Shown here one piece after another: positions 40,601-53,891 of a stretch of DNA of 64,000 nt. This DNA comes from Hirudinaria manillensis (taxonomy: Eukaryota > Annelida > Clitellata > Hirudinida > Hirudinidae). The first letter of the stretch is position 1, and every line of letters begins with the position of its first letter. The notes under the pieces are model-generated. The model searched no databases. It saw only the letters and a program-made list of their open reading frames with translations, and was not told where the DNA came from. The DNA lies in contig CM067526.1 in NCBI GenBank assembly GCA_034509925.1, positions 1,774,001-1,838,000 on the forward strand, given 5' to 3'. The position numbers and the translations under genes are program-made.

Positions 40601-43600
40601 TAGCAAAGGAAAACGTTCCTACCTATTGCCGTGATTCTGCAGACCTTGTTATCATATAATGACCAGATGCTAATGATGATGTAATATATTTTAAAAACAG
40701 TACGTGAACCCGAAAGACCACCAGATGGTGACACGGGCCGATCTGGTTTGCATCGACGAGGCGGCGGCCATTCCCACGACGCACGTCAAGAAGCTCTTTG
40801 GGCCGCACCACGTCTTCATGTCCTCGACTGTCGACGGGTTCGTACATCTCCTATGCGACTGAATTTTTGTTTATTCCAACCATATCCAAGTGGAGCATCA
40901 AACTGCTTTTCCCATTCCAGGTACGAGGGAACCGGAAGTACTCTGAGTACGAGGTTCTTAAACGTACTCAAGCAGAGATGCGAGCGAAGGGAGAAGGGAA
41001 TCGACCTGGAAAAGCTGCTCCAGCGACTGAGGACAAAAACGGAGAGGCTCTCTTGGAAGAAAAGTAATTATTCTGACTTTTCGCATTTCACTGCACGACA
41101 ATCTGAGGCTGGATTTAGTCGAAGCGTTCGGTTTATGGCTATTTATTTCATTGCTTTTTCACCTTTTTTGTCATTTAGTCGACATTTTGTTTTATTTTAA
41201 AACACTTTTGAAGGAGTCGACACGCTGTACGAAATAGAGCTTCAATGTCCGATCAGATACTCGGACAAGGACCCCGTAGAGCATTGGCTGAAGACCCTGC
41301 TTTGTCTCGAAGTGAGGGAACCGCAGGCCACCACGGAAATCCATCCTCCCGAAGCTTGCAAGCTCTACTATGTCAATAGGGACACTCTCTTCTCTTTCCA
41401 GAAGGGGACGGAAAAATTCCTGCAGAATCTCGTCTCTTTGTTCGTCGCCTCTCATTACAAGGTTTTGTTTGGTCATGGAATCATTTAATAGATTAAATAA
41501 CAATTATTCTTTCTAATTAATCTAATTAATAAGTATATTGTGTAATATGTTATGTAATAATCCAATAATTCTTGTTCAAACAGTACAGCCCGAATGACAT
41601 TCAAATGCTTTCCGACGCACCGAACCATCACATCTTCTGCCTCCTCGGACCGAACGCCAAAACCTCCAACGACCCGACCATTCTCTGTGCCGTGCAGGTG
41701 CGTCACTCGCTTGCCAAATAGGGGATCACGTGTTGTACTGTGAGAAAGGAATTCTGACATCTTACTTTTTATGAAAACAGATTGCTTTGGAGGGTGAAAT
41801 ATCCAGAGAAGCAGTCAACAATGCACTGAAAAGGGGTCTGAGGGAGAATTCAGACACCATCTCCTGGACAGTTGATGGACAGGTAATTACAATTTTATAT
41901 AATTTAATATATTTAATTTAATCGACAATTTTAATATTTATACTACCAATTCAAATTCATCATTACCAATTTATTTATTGCTAGTTTGCAATTTAGACAT
42001 TCATGCTCCAATATCCCGATATAACATGTCTGTCGCAATTGATATCTCAATCATTTAATCACTTTTTTTTTACCTTGTTAAATTATTCCTGTACTTAATA
42101 AATAAATAAATAAACTTAATAAAAAAAAATAAATCTTTCAAACCAGTTCCCGCAACTCGGCTTCAACAAACTGTCGGGCGCCAGGCTGGTCACCATAGCA
42201 ACCCACCCGAAATTGCAAGGGGTAAGCGAAAGGAGTAAGCTCTGGCTCCTCCACCTAGTTCTGTAACCACGAATGTCTTACGTCTACAGAAAGGCTACGG
42301 ATCCAGGACGTTGGAGCTGCTGATCGAGAAGCTGGAAGGGCAGCAACAACAGGGCGTTGAGGAAGAATTGGAGGACGACGCTGTCACGAATGTCGACGTG
42401 AGTCAAATGTCTTGTCTTTGCAAGTGCTAATGAAACAAGTACATTAATAATGTAGTAGTTGTAGTGAATGCATTGTCATTTAATAGTGTGACTCATCTGC
42501 TAGAGTGATATAATATAAAATATGCTGTCATATGCAAATTGGCTACCTTAGTTACAGGAATAGGGTTGGGATTGAACTGGGACTATGGCTATGTCTAATC
42601 TATAGCTATAGATTCAAAATGCCTATTTCAGTCTAGCATGGTTCTCAAGCCCTATCTTATATATCAACAAATATCAGTACTAGCATGTGATTTATAATAA
42701 ATATGTATATCATCTTGTATCATCATCATCACCTTTTTTGTTCCCTTCAAAAGCCAAGCCGACTGATTGACAGCAAGATAAAGGTCAATGCCAAACTGCC
42801 ACCTCTTCTCGTGAACGCCGTCAAAGCCAAGATCGGAAAACTTGACTACGTAGGAGTCTCCCTCGACGCCTCTTATCCGCTAGTCAGGTTGGTTATGCTG
42901 ACATTATCATAATTTATGCCAATCTTATCATCATAATTTATTTCTTTAATCAATGTCTCGTTAAATTGTTAACGACTATTGAGATTATTGACTTTGGTAC
43001 TTTGGAGCGGAATTTTGCAGAAACAATATTAAATTAAGAATAAAATTTAAAATAAATAATTAATTAATTATGTTATGAATATTATTTCCAGGTTCTTCAA
43101 GGGCAAGGGCATGGCACCAGTCTATGTAGACATTGAAAAGGTCAGTCCATTAGGCTGGAACCAACCTTAATCAAAAAATCTTGATTCTTAATCAAATTTA
43201 ATGATTATAATACTGATTATATTTAATGCTTAGTATTTAATAAATTACTACTATATTTATAATTATTTAAAATTAATCAATCATAATCATTATCAGAACG
43301 ACTCTTAATAAATTAGTACTATTTAACGACAAGTTTATTTGTGACATTTTAGAATCAGCTGACAGAAGAACACAATTGCATCATGCTCAGGCCTCTGAGA
43401 CATGCAGAAGACAACTTTGATGAAGACAACAACTGGTTTATCAGGATGTTTGCAGGTATGGTTTGTCACTTTGATAAGAAATGCATTGCGATATAAAATA
43501 ATCGTTTATCAATCGATTATAAATCGGTCATTACCGAGACCTCTGATACTAGAAGCGTCGCTTCTGTGACATGTTTATGCATATATTTTTCATTTCGAAT

Positions 43601-45045
43601 TTTAAATATAATATAATAAACTAATAATAATCAAAATCATCAAAATTATTTTGCTCGATCTCAGCCTTCAGGCGCACATTCGTCCTGAATCTGAACATGG
43701 AGTGTCGATCGATGGACTCAGCAGCCGCCTTTGCCCTGCTGAAGAAAAAGAACGACGTGACCTCTGCCTTACCTGAAGGTCAGTTGCTATGATTTACTAA
43801 CTTGAATTATTGATTATTACGATTATTATTATTATTGGCTTAACTAGGATTAACTGTTTTTAAATTAATTTTTAGTTATTTATATTCATTAGGCCATTTA
43901 ATTAGGAGTTCCTTGAGCTGGTCTTACTAGTAGAACCTAACAAGATTTCTAGCTGTGACAAACTCCTTATTATACTATTAGTTAAGTGATACTAAGTATA
44001 ATATCAATTAACTATTATTTATTCCAAATCATATTAGACAAAAGAAGGGAGGCCATTTCCTTCCACATGACAGAACACAACTTGAAGCTTCTCGATGAAT
44101 TCATGGTCAACAACGTCAACCACGTCCAAATACCAGACGTCATCACAAAACTGGCGAAACTCGTCTTCGACTGCAAGATAGAAGTCGCGTTGGACTCTTT
44201 CCAATCGGTGAGTCCAGGTCGATAGTTTGCTCGTGTCTTGTTGCGTGCTCGTGACTCGAGGCCATTTCTCGAACGTGCGTGTGATGCAAGTGCATGCGAT
44301 CGCCTGCCTAATTAATGGATTGAAACCATCGATAATTACTTATCAATTGTTATTAAATATTGTTTTAAACATCATTTCAAACATTGCTCTTAAAATATGC
44401 TTCATTTAAATCTCATTCCAGACCGTCCTGCTGGCCAAAGGTCTCCAGAAGAAATCCGATGACGAACTTGCCAGGGAACACGCAGCTTTGGGAATAAACA
44501 TGAATCACAACATTTATGAACAAGCTCTAGACTTGGCCATAAAAGCCGCCATCAAGGTAATCAAAATGGACGGCAATGCCCCCTGAGTTTTACCGCAACA
44601 GACAATGCGTAGATTAAGTTATACTGTAATTATGGTTTATGTAATTTTATTTATTACAGTCTCTGTATTATGGCTTGTTGCAATATTGAACTGGCTTATC
44701 AGTAATAAATTATAGATAAATAATAAATGTTACTTCCAGATGTCGCTTTCAGAATACTTATTCATTAAAAAACGTTTAAATAATTTAAAATGTTTATCAA
44801 CAGAGCGTGAGAAGCATTTTGAAGAGACACAAAGAAGAAAATAAGGTGCCTCAGGTCAGTGGATCGATGCAGTTCATTAAGAGATCTTCATTGTTTCATT
44901 CATTCACTCATCAATTCTTCGCTCCCCATAAGAATTTCTAAACCGCCTGTGGTCATTGCAGGGCTGTAGCAAGAACTCGCTGAAGAGGAAGGCGGACATG
45001 GAAGAGGCAGACGACACGAAAACAAAGAAGAACAAACAGAAATGA
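37637..45045 (+). CDS. NAT10: RNA cytidine acetyltransferase (NAT10/Kre33)
   Basis: Nucleolar ATP-dependent enzyme that makes N4-acetylcytidine in 18S rRNA and tRNA. 25 exons: 37637-37747, 37880-37971, 38124-38295, 38508-38630, 38863-38927, 39100-39214, 39477-39593, 39850-39983, 40111-40204, 40364-40465, 40701-40837, 40921-41063, 41214-41461, 41584-41697, 41781-41882, 42147-42221, 42290-42397, 42754-42887, 43092-43140, 43353-43455, 43665-43778, 44038-44207, 44422-44556, 44804-44854, 44962-45045; 963 aa (human 1025). Starts MTTRKKLDNRIKTLIENG. Helicase-like part: Walker A GRGRGKSAALG (exon 8) and Walker B IDEAAAIP (exon 11). GNAT acetyl-CoA site: LVTIATHPKLQGKGYGSRTL across exons 16-17. Lys-rich C-terminal tail, typical of nucleolar proteins. 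The shorter length is mostly in the linker and C-terminal regions. No lost motifs seen. Confidence 0.95.
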
Positions 45046-45089
45046 ACACCTTGATGACTTTGTTTGACTAACCGTCTCATTATGTTAAA

Positions 45090-45095
45090 TAAATA
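45090..45095 (+). terminator. Poly(A) signal for NAT10
   Basis: AATAAA (overlapping AATAAATAAAT), 45 bp after the stop codon. Confidence 0.5.
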
Positions 45096-45630
45096 AATAC
45101 TCGACAAACAATCAACAACTCGTTCACAACAACCAAACTCTTTGGATCTTGCATTATGGATCGGGCATTAAGAAGGTTGCTGCTCTAGATACAAGATACC
45201 GAAAGAGGCAATTTTAGATTTAAAAAGGAAAAATATATTAACAAATAACATTAAGTAATTCATAAATGATGAATAATGTCAATACTGTAACAGGTTTGCT
45301 AATAGGGCTTGAGCATTGTCAAGCAAGTCAGACTAACTTCTAAACTTTCATGTCCTTCAGACATGTTGTGTTAGCCAAAAATCTATAAAACACGAGTTCC
45401 TCAGACATAAGGGTTTATTAATTTAATTATAAACATAATCAAAAGTCAAGACCATGCAATTGTCACTGCCTGCATAAAATTTCACGCCATTAAGTCGTGC
45501 CAAAGAATGTCGTGAACTCACGAACCGACTTGCGGCCATCAAAATCCATCGGAAATGGTCGGAACGTTCTCAAAGAATGACGCTTACAATCCTCCCCATT
45601 CATGCATTTACAAAAAATGTACACTTGTAT

Positions 45631-45636
45631 TTTATT
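45631..45636 (-). terminator. Poly(A) signal for RBM17
   Basis: AATAAA on the minus strand, about 80 bp after the stop at 45715. Confidence 0.5.
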
Positions 45637-45714
45637 ATTTTAAAAACAATTGGTCCTCAATCATCACTGCCACTATCATCTTCGCCATCATTATCATCAC
45701 CACTGAAGACTGTT

Positions 45715-46910
45715 TCATTCAATCTCTCCTCCCAGGTCGAGGTCTTTGAACTTTTCGACGTCATAGAAGTTGCCCTTGACGACCCTGCCCCCGAAGAACC
45801 TGCCGTTCAGGTCCACGACGGCTGAAAAGGAAAGAGTCGAAGCCGTCGTTAATTTTGTGCCGTGTTTGTAAACGACATGGTAATGATAACGGCACGATGG
45901 GAAACATGATAATAATAACAGAATGTAGATAATAATAATAACAAAATGTGGACGATAATAATAATAATAAAAATAATAACTAAATGTAGATGATAATAAT
46001 AATGATTATAAAATTCAATTGCTAAGAGACATCATCACATAAGAGTGCCTTACCTTTTATTGAGGCTTCGAGTCTGTCAAATTCAATAAATATCCTCACT
46101 GCTTCTTCTTCAACACAATCCTGAATCTAAGAGCAAAAGAATTCAGTTTCTATTAAAAATGGAGTTTAATTCAAACATGCAGGACAAGTCGTTAAGGTTA
46201 CTTAATTAATGCACCAGAAGGAACAGATAAAGCCATTGTTGTTGATTTTTAATTTTTAATTAATAATACAGTCGGCCATCGTGGCTGATCGAGAAATTAG
46301 TTTTCGAAGGGACTCACCTCGTAGATCAAGCACTTGACGACCTTCCCGTACTTGGAGCACTCCTCCGAGACCTCTGCTTCTAGCATGTCGTCAACTTCTC
46401 CGGGCCCGACCATGTTCTGGAAGAAAAAAAATAGAATTTAGGATAAATCATCAAATACATTTCCAAGCAATACTACCTGTAATACTATTGTAATAATAAC
46501 ATTAATATAATAATAATCATAATATAATATAATATAATAATAATAATTGTATATAAATGAATTGTGTGATGAGCCTTCTCTTGCCAAACTTACCCTCAAG
46601 ACGATGACTTTTGAGGGATTCCTAAGAAGGTTGGCATTACTTGTTTCAGCCCTCGGTACACTCATGTCTTGTGCTGAAACAACAACAGAGTCGATTTAAA
46701 ATAAAAACAAAAATAATTTTACAAGTATTTTGTTATTCGTGAAATAATTGGAATAAAATGAATATACATATAATATAATAGTATATATTGTGTATAACAG
46801 TATATATAATAGTATTAACACTATTATATCCATATTATATTCAGTGAGTCATTCTTTTCACTACTTCAAAGTAGATTTATATTATAACCACCACTTAATT
46901 ATATTATTAC

Positions 46911-46946
<36 letters not shown>

Positions 46947-49421
46947 TGTTGTTATTATTATTATTATACCATCGCACAACAAGTTGATACCAACATTTGT
47001 GAAGGTCTTTCTCGTGGATAATCTTCCCGATCTTCTTGCTGGTCTTCTCGACCTGAAGGGCAATGCTCATGCCCTGCTCTTGTCTGCCCAATCCCTGGCC
47101 TTCTTTGTAGCCCATTCGAGCCATGATCTTAGAAGCTATTGAACCACTGGAACGAATTAAAATAACAGAATTAGGCTAAACAATTCTTCCAACAATATTC
47201 GTGTTATTTCTTGGAGTGCTTTGTAAATATTTCTTTCGATAATCGGATAAAAATCAGCAATTATTTCAACAATATTATTATGTCTTGAAGTATTATAAAT
47301 AGATATTTATCTTTGGATAATAGGATAATATCATATCACAATAACGTAATTATTTCAATATTATTTTGAATTAAAATGGTTCCCACCCCATGCCAAACTT
47401 TGAGCCGACCGGATCAGGCCTATTGAGGACGGGACCTGAAAATAATGGATGTCGTTAATTAAACTTTGTAGGAATGAAATGCATTTGCATAATAAATTCA
47501 TTCTATGAATATTCAAATTCTATGTACCATTCATTTCGTTTTCCAGTAGAGACTGTGGTGGAGCAATAGCGGCCTTCTGAGATGCTGTGAAAAGACACCT
47601 TGTTATAAATGACCTCATAAATTATTTACATTATTATATTAATTACATTAATAATTAATTGCTTAATAGTCAATATCATTCATTTTTCAATCCCCTTATT
47701 CAACCATTAATCAATCAATCAATCAATCAGTGATTGAAACGGAACAAGATTCAATCGATGATTGCCAGCAAATGTCAACCATCAACTAACATGACTCGAC
47801 TTGCTTCTCTTCATCTCTTTTTCTTCTCCTTGCTCCGTGATCATCATCATCATCATACTTCGACCTCTTCCTGCTTTTGAAATAAATTGAATGATTTTTA
47901 CCAATTTTTACTAATCCAAACTGGCAAGTGACGATGCCATGCAAGCAGATCAGAATCCCTTAAAATCACGACGACTCACCTTCCGTCGACGGCGTTGTCG
48001 TGACTCCGCCAGCCCGATGGCCGACCTCCCCTTCCAAAGTCTTCGTCGTGACGATGGTCGTCGCTCCTGTGCCTTCGCTCTTCTCGTCTGCTTTTCCTGG
48101 CCATGAAAACAATGAAAACATTAGGAGGAAAATCAAGAAGCAGAGATGATCATAATCCGGCGATTCGAAAATGTAGATTCATTAAAATATCATTAATTGG
48201 ACTGGCATTCAGACAATAAGTTGACATTGTTTTCATCAGCAATATCTGCTATGAAGTTGTAAAAGGCCAGAGCTACATGTAAAACCAGGGTCACAAATAG
48301 ACAGAGGATCCCCAATCACCTGTCGGCATCTTCTTCGTGGTCTCGACTCTGTTTCCTCAACTTCGTGAGTTTTTCGTAGTCGTTCGGTTTGGCAGGGTCA
48401 TACTCGTCGACTACTCCCGTGAACCCGATGTCCCCACCCACTATAAACTGAGGACCGACCATTCCTGTCTCGATAGTCTGCAGACGAAAAAATCGCAAAC
48501 GATCGTAGTAGACGTTGTCTCTTGTTGTCATCATTGTTTTTATGTTAAGGACATTTCAGTCGAATAACATTAAATATTATACTTGCAAAAGTTCAGACAA
48601 TGTTTGAAATTATGTAACTCTTTTAGTTTTACAACCAACCTTTGTACTCTGAAATACTGGTTGCGACTGTACCTCCTCGGTCCTCTTATTTTTTAAAACG
48701 TTGACAACTGGCGCTGGGTTGGCTACGTTTTTCTTCTATACATCCAACATTCAACAGTTCGTTACGGGATTAAATTGGAATATTTGATTTTGTTTGTGTA
48801 TTATTAAAACTCAAATATTAGAATCAAACTCAATTCTCCATTTCAAGAACCTTGCTAATGTTCTGCAACATCAATTTTTTCTCTTGCAACTGTTTCTGAG
48901 TTTCCAACAACTTTAGACTGGAGCCCCAACCAGCTAGAATAAAATAACACTAACACTTTATGACTCATTTAATGTGCTGAAGATTCTTAAGCAAAAATAT
49001 GAACAATTTCTGGATTTAATGGGATTTATATCTTTAATATGATATGATGTATCAATGTGGATTGTGCAATTGCAAGGTGGGCCTCCTTGACAATAACTTG
49101 TATTAATCCATTATTAATACTTACATTAACAAAAACTATCTATACCACAAACTATGAATGCATTCAAATAAAATATGGTCCATATTAATCGTTGGACAAC
49201 CAAGAGATCAAACTTGTCCTTGGTTTTTTTAAATACATTGAAAATTATAGCTCATAATTCGAGTGCAGCTAATACTCTGGCAATAAGCATCGATTTGATA
49301 TCTTTTTTTAAAAAAAGTGCTCGATGAGCCAAAACAACTCCTATAGAATTCACGAACCTATATCTGCTTTGGTCGAGGCAACAGATTTATCTTCAATATC
49401 TATACCATCGTACAGAGACAT
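45715..49421 (-). CDS. RBM17: Splicing factor 45 (RBM17/SPF45)
   Basis: Nuclear splicing factor acting in 3' splice-site choice and, in vertebrates, in splicing short introns. 13 exons: 49421-49358, 48933-48851, 48735-48640, 48477-48320, 48096-47980, 47870-47791, 47584-47528, 47435-47387, 47146-46995, 46673-46594, 46416-46318, 46126-46054, 45821-45715; 404 aa (human 401). Starts MSLYDGIDIEDKSVASTK, close to the human N-terminus. The middle is Arg/Asp-rich with a run of six Asp. The G-patch is in exon 9 (MARMGYKEGQGLGRQEQGMS). The C-terminal U2AF-homology RRM spans exons 10-13 and ends with GRFFGGRVVKGNFYD, which carries the Arg-x-Phe signature (GRYFGG in human) that binds ULM peptides of SF1 and SF3B1. 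All junctions keep phase. Confidence 0.95.
46905..46970. repeat. TTA microsatellite in RBM17 intron
   Basis: ATT/TTA repeats with a CTGTTG interruption. Creates a poly-Asn or poly-Leu spurious frame contiguous with RBM17 exon 9. Confidence 0.85.
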
Positions 49422-50688
49422 TTTTGTTTATTTTTCGATTAATAGGCAATTGCTTTCCAGTGGACCGATCGCTCAGCTTTGCCCTATCGCTCGGTATTCA
49501 TAACAAAAGCTCCAAAGTGTAACTTGCTCATATTTTATTTTGCAATTTTAATTTGAAATTAAATTTTTATAACTTTACATTATAATTTATTGCTAGTTGT
49601 TATGTTCTAAATTATAAACAAATGGATAACTCATTTATTTTCTAGCGAATCTCACTCCAGTTTCGCAGCTATATTAAATCTCCAGGCGGATCACTAAAAT
49701 AAAAAACTTAGGTATTCCGCTTATAAAACCTTATTTGAAAGTATCGAGATTTTTAAGTACTTTGGGATTGATTCGGCAAAATGCTCTGGATTATATAATT
49801 GCGGGCCAGATTGGGCTGGGGAAAAAATTGGCCCACGCAGACCCCTAACGTGTATTTGATAAAACATTCTAAGCTTTAGCGTAAATAATACTTCCAAAGA
49901 AAATAGTTCAATCAACGGCCCTGCTTCATTATTAAGTAAATATGTATTTTATATGATGAATATAACTGTAAACCTCCGTTCTTTTAATCAATTATGTGGT
50001 GTATTTTATATGATGAATATAACTGTAAACCTCCGTTCTTTTAATCAATTATGTGGTGTAATTTTCTGGCTAAGTTCGCGATAAGTCGGGCTGTACCTAT
50101 TTAGGAACGCATAGATGTAAACCAAAAGTTGATCCAGCACTATTTTAAGAGGAACCAAATAATCCCAGAAAGTATTTTATCCGTAATTTTCAAATATATT
50201 TATGAGTTGGGATGGTGTTAAAGCAAATTGTGTCAAATCATTTGCAGATAAAAATAAAGAAAGAAAATCAGGGCGTGGCATTTTAGCATAGATTTTCAAT
50301 TTTGGGGGATTGGTCAAGACAGTACTGAAGTAATGGAACATTTATGTTCGGCTCTTGCAAGTACTCTTCCATCCCAACATTTTTCAAATTATTGCATTCC
50401 AAGGTCAAGCCTGCTTCTTGCGTCTTCCAGACAAATATTTGAAGAAAATAATTATTGAGTCTAATTCCAACATCCAATTAGAGTCGCCATCAATAATAAA
50501 TTGCGTACAATTCCACCCTCCTGAAAACAACAAAGGATGGTATGGAATGCGCCTGAGACAATCCTTTGACGCTTAATTACCAAAATTTTACGCTTCCATG
50601 CGCACCGCACATGCCGCCACTCTGTTGCACCTGTCGCTAATTGCACCTGGAATTTGCACGAAAAATTATTCGACTGCTTTTAAAAGTT
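49422..50688. other. Spacer between RBM17 and the protocadherin
   Basis: About 1.27 kb: RBM17 upstream side, a 57-bp perfect tandem duplication, and the 3' flank of the protocadherin. Short frames at 49721-49915 and 50283-50646 overlap on both strands, without family similarity I can recognise. Confidence 0.5.
49944..50057. repeat. Perfect 57-bp tandem duplication
   Basis: Bases 49944-50000 are repeated exactly at 50001-50057. The unit starts GTATTTTATATGATG and ends TTATGTGGT. Confidence 0.95.
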
Positions 50689-53600
50689 TCAAAGCGAGGA
50701 AGACGCCGAACTTGCTTGTTTCTTTTTGTTTGTTTCGAAGAGGAGGAAAAGTCCCAGGATGACGAAGACGATGACAACCACCAAGACTCCGGAGAGAACT
50801 ACGGACAACTGCTCACTGGCAAGAGGGTGAGATTCTTGCCAAGATTCCTGTGCGTCATCGGTATAGAGAGAGCGAGAGACTGAACTCCAATTAGAACTGT
50901 CTTTTTCCAGCCGACACCACTTGTTGTCAGAAGAGACGTTGAAGATCATCCAAGCAGAATCACCACCGCGTGAGGCAGTCAAATTAAGAGAGAAATGTTT
51001 ACAAGCTTCCAATCTCTTTAGCAGTCGAAGAATACCAGAATCTCCGTCCAACGAGAAGTGACCCTCTTCGTTTCCAGAGGCAATGGCGAAGGTGTGATTG
51101 GACGTGGTGTTGCCGTCGTACATCCCCATCTTCACAATAACGGATTCAGGAGACCAGGTATAACCGACTTGGATGATCGCCCTATCCGGATGGATGCGAT
51201 GAATTGGCGACGATCTAAAAATATAGAAGAGGGTATTGTCTCCAGGATGAAGGGTGTGAATGATAACTTCTGCCGTAGAAGCTGGTTCGGAAGAATCGGC
51301 TTCAAAGACTCCTACTCTTGCTTTGAAGTACCTCGGGTCCTTCAGTACGCTAGCTGTTCTCAGCAATCCGGTCCATTTTTCGAGATACAGGTAACTTTCT
51401 AGACCGTTTCCGTCCAGAAAACTAAAGTAGAACGAATTGTGAGGAGAGGAGTCTCTGTCCCTAGCCCTGAGCCTGCCCACCATTTGACCAGACGGTTGAT
51501 TCGTATGGACGTGGAAGACAAACATGTCCTTGGCAAACCTTTTCAATTATTTTAATTCTGAGATTGAATCACCTTAAACAATTTTGAATTCATGTTTTAT
51601 AGTTGCTTGACATTAAATCGTTGCTGCCAGTATGGGCCCGACCTACCTCGGTTTTTCATCGTTCCTGTCGACGACATTGACTCTTATCGGAACAACTTCG
51701 GCACGTTCTGAACCGCTCTCGATCAAAACCTTGCAGACCAGCATCGACATCCTTTCGTGATCAAACATCTTGAGATGTCTGATCTCCCCAGAAGTTCTGT
51801 TAAGGCTTAGGAATTCTGCGCATGCTCCACCGTCGACGAATCTGAATGAGACCCTATCGCTTCTCGAACTCCTCAAGATCAGTAAAGGATTTGGAGACAA
51901 GAAATTCTCCTCTAAGGAGACGTCAAAACTCCTTTCTTCGACGCTGTCCTCGTCGTTTCTCCTCAGTAGGATGTTTATGCTGACGATGGTACTAAGCTGT
52001 GGCAGCCCGCAGTCGGAACACGACACCGAAACGCTGGTCGACCCTGACGGCATGTCCTTCAATTCCCTGGTCGTGACTAGTTTGAACTCTGACTTGTAGA
52101 GACGTACCACCTCGAAGTATTCGTTCATAGCTTCGCAGGCCACTCGACCGCATGGCCCCATGTCATAATCCACGACTGAGAGATGCGCTACAAATGTTCC
52201 GACCTTTGGAATCAAGAAACGAGCAATTTGAGTACGAAATGTACTTCATCGAGAGATCATTGTACTCGCCTCGACGTCTTCGGAGACTTCGGCGTAGCCA
52301 CTGGGCGTCAAGGTGGTTACTGTGACTATCGGTTGATTATCGTTGACGTCTTGAATGTGAACAAGGACAGAGGCAAAGGATTGGAGAGGGTCGTTGCCTT
52401 TATCTTGAGCAACGACGGAAAGGGATATCGTGGAATAGCCCTTTTCATAGTCGATATCGCCCTTCAGGTACAGCTGGCCAGATTCTTCTCCGACGCCGAT
52501 GAGAGATCCAAATTCTTGAAAAGAGTTGAACGACAGGTTGTAGGATACTTGTCCGTTCTCCCCTTCGTCTCTGTCTTCAGCGTGCATTTCCAGGAGAACG
52601 GTTCCAGGCGGAGTATTCTCTTCCACCCAGAGCTCGTACATGTTCTTGTCGAACTGGGGTTTGTTATCGTTGGCGTCCAACACCATGACTTTTACGCTGA
52701 GAACCCCTGCGATTAAGTGTGACCGATCGAAAATCTAACAGAGTTTGATCATCATTTGTCCGACTGGTTTCCTTTTAGAATCAATCATAAGCAGGTAACA
52801 AAGTAGATTAAATGCCAAATGAAATCACTGCTAGATTCGATTGCAATTTACCTACCGCTCTTGCAAGGATGTCCTCCGTCAGAAGCGACGACGACGAACT
52901 CGTAACTGTCCTGCTTTTCTCGATCCAACTTCTCTCTCAAGACGATGCGCACCTCGTCAATACTGGCATCGTTCCACGACTGGCGTCGCCTCAATTCAAA
53001 AGGCATTCCACGAGACGGGATGATGTCGTAGTTCTGGACAGAAAACTTTCCACTATCCTCGTCTATGGCCGTCGGAAGGAGAAAGCTCGTTCCCTCGTCC
53101 GACGATTCGGAAATCTTGTGGAGGAAAGAGGTGCAAGGAAAGACTGGTGAGTTGTCGTTGACGTCTGCCACTTCGATTTGGATCTTTAAGATTTGGAAGA
53201 ACCTCGAAAAAGTGAGCGTTTATTTATTGTTGAGTTTGTAATTTGCAAGCGCCTTTCAAAGACGAACTAGAATCGCTCGTAAGTTGCTTCTAATGATCGA
53301 GTTGACTAGGTAAAAAAAGGCAAAAATTATTGCCTGCTATTTTATTGTTTAGATTCTACGATCAATGCGATATGATTTCTATGTGATTGATGACTTTATG
53401 GAAAACGTTTACCGGGAAAGAAATACAATCCATGGGAGTGTAAAATTCAAAATTGGCGAATAATTTTCCAAAAATGTTCACACAAATTCAAAGTTTCACT
53501 TGGCAGGCTGGACAGCGACATCCAGTCTGACGTAACACTTCGAAGGCGACTTGGGGCACAGAACTTCCCTGTCAATGACAGTTCCAGTTGTCACTATGCC

Positions 53601-53891
53601 CCGTTCTCTGTGCACCTGGAAAAGGGTAAAAGCAGAATCCACTGATGATGAGTTGGCGTTACGATTTTTAGTGAGGGAGTGGAATCTGAGTTGCTGCAGG
53701 AGACTTGGAGAGTACTTGAGGTCTAATCCGAAGTCTACCACCAAATTTCCTACAAAATGATCGGCAGGCAACTCCTCCACCACCTGGTATTCGATGAAGT
53801 GGTCTGGTTTGTTGTGGGTTTCGTCGGAAAATATCGGATTTTCCAGCATAGCCGAGAAACAGACGAAGAGAAGGGACAAGATCTTTGTCAT
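50689..53891 (-). CDS. Protocadherin-like cell adhesion protein with a very short cytoplasmic tail
   Basis: Single-pass membrane protein of the cadherin superfamily. Exons: 53891-53500, 53202-52856, 52706-52270, 52203-51647, 51538-50689; 860 aa. Signal peptide MTKILSLLFVCFSAML. EC1 carries IDREVLC, the LDREELC-type signature of protocadherins. Calcium-linker motifs are DVNDNSPVF, DANDNKPQF and DVNDNQPIV; later linkers degrade (RRNDEDS, DRNDEKPR, LHPGDN), so about seven EC-like repeats with poor calcium motifs in the membrane-proximal half. The TM helix is LSVVLSGVLVVVIVFVILGL, followed by only about 16 residues (ETNKKKQASSASSSL) before the stop. Typical protocadherins have long tails, so either this is a short-tail form or a longer isoform uses exons I cannot see. 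The third junction fits best as a GC-AG intron (52269-52204, GAG before GCGAGT); a GTCGAG donor six bases earlier also keeps frame. Confidence 0.85.

Larger units (their letters stand above)
45046..45714. other. Convergent 3' spacer between NAT10 and RBM17
   Basis: 670 bp. Contains the poly(A) signals of both genes and no other supportable feature. Confidence 0.6.

Noticed and set aside
40388-41200. Several open frames inside the NAT10 region on both strands
   Set aside because: They read through introns or antisense to NAT10 exons; exon phases fit one NAT10 protein.
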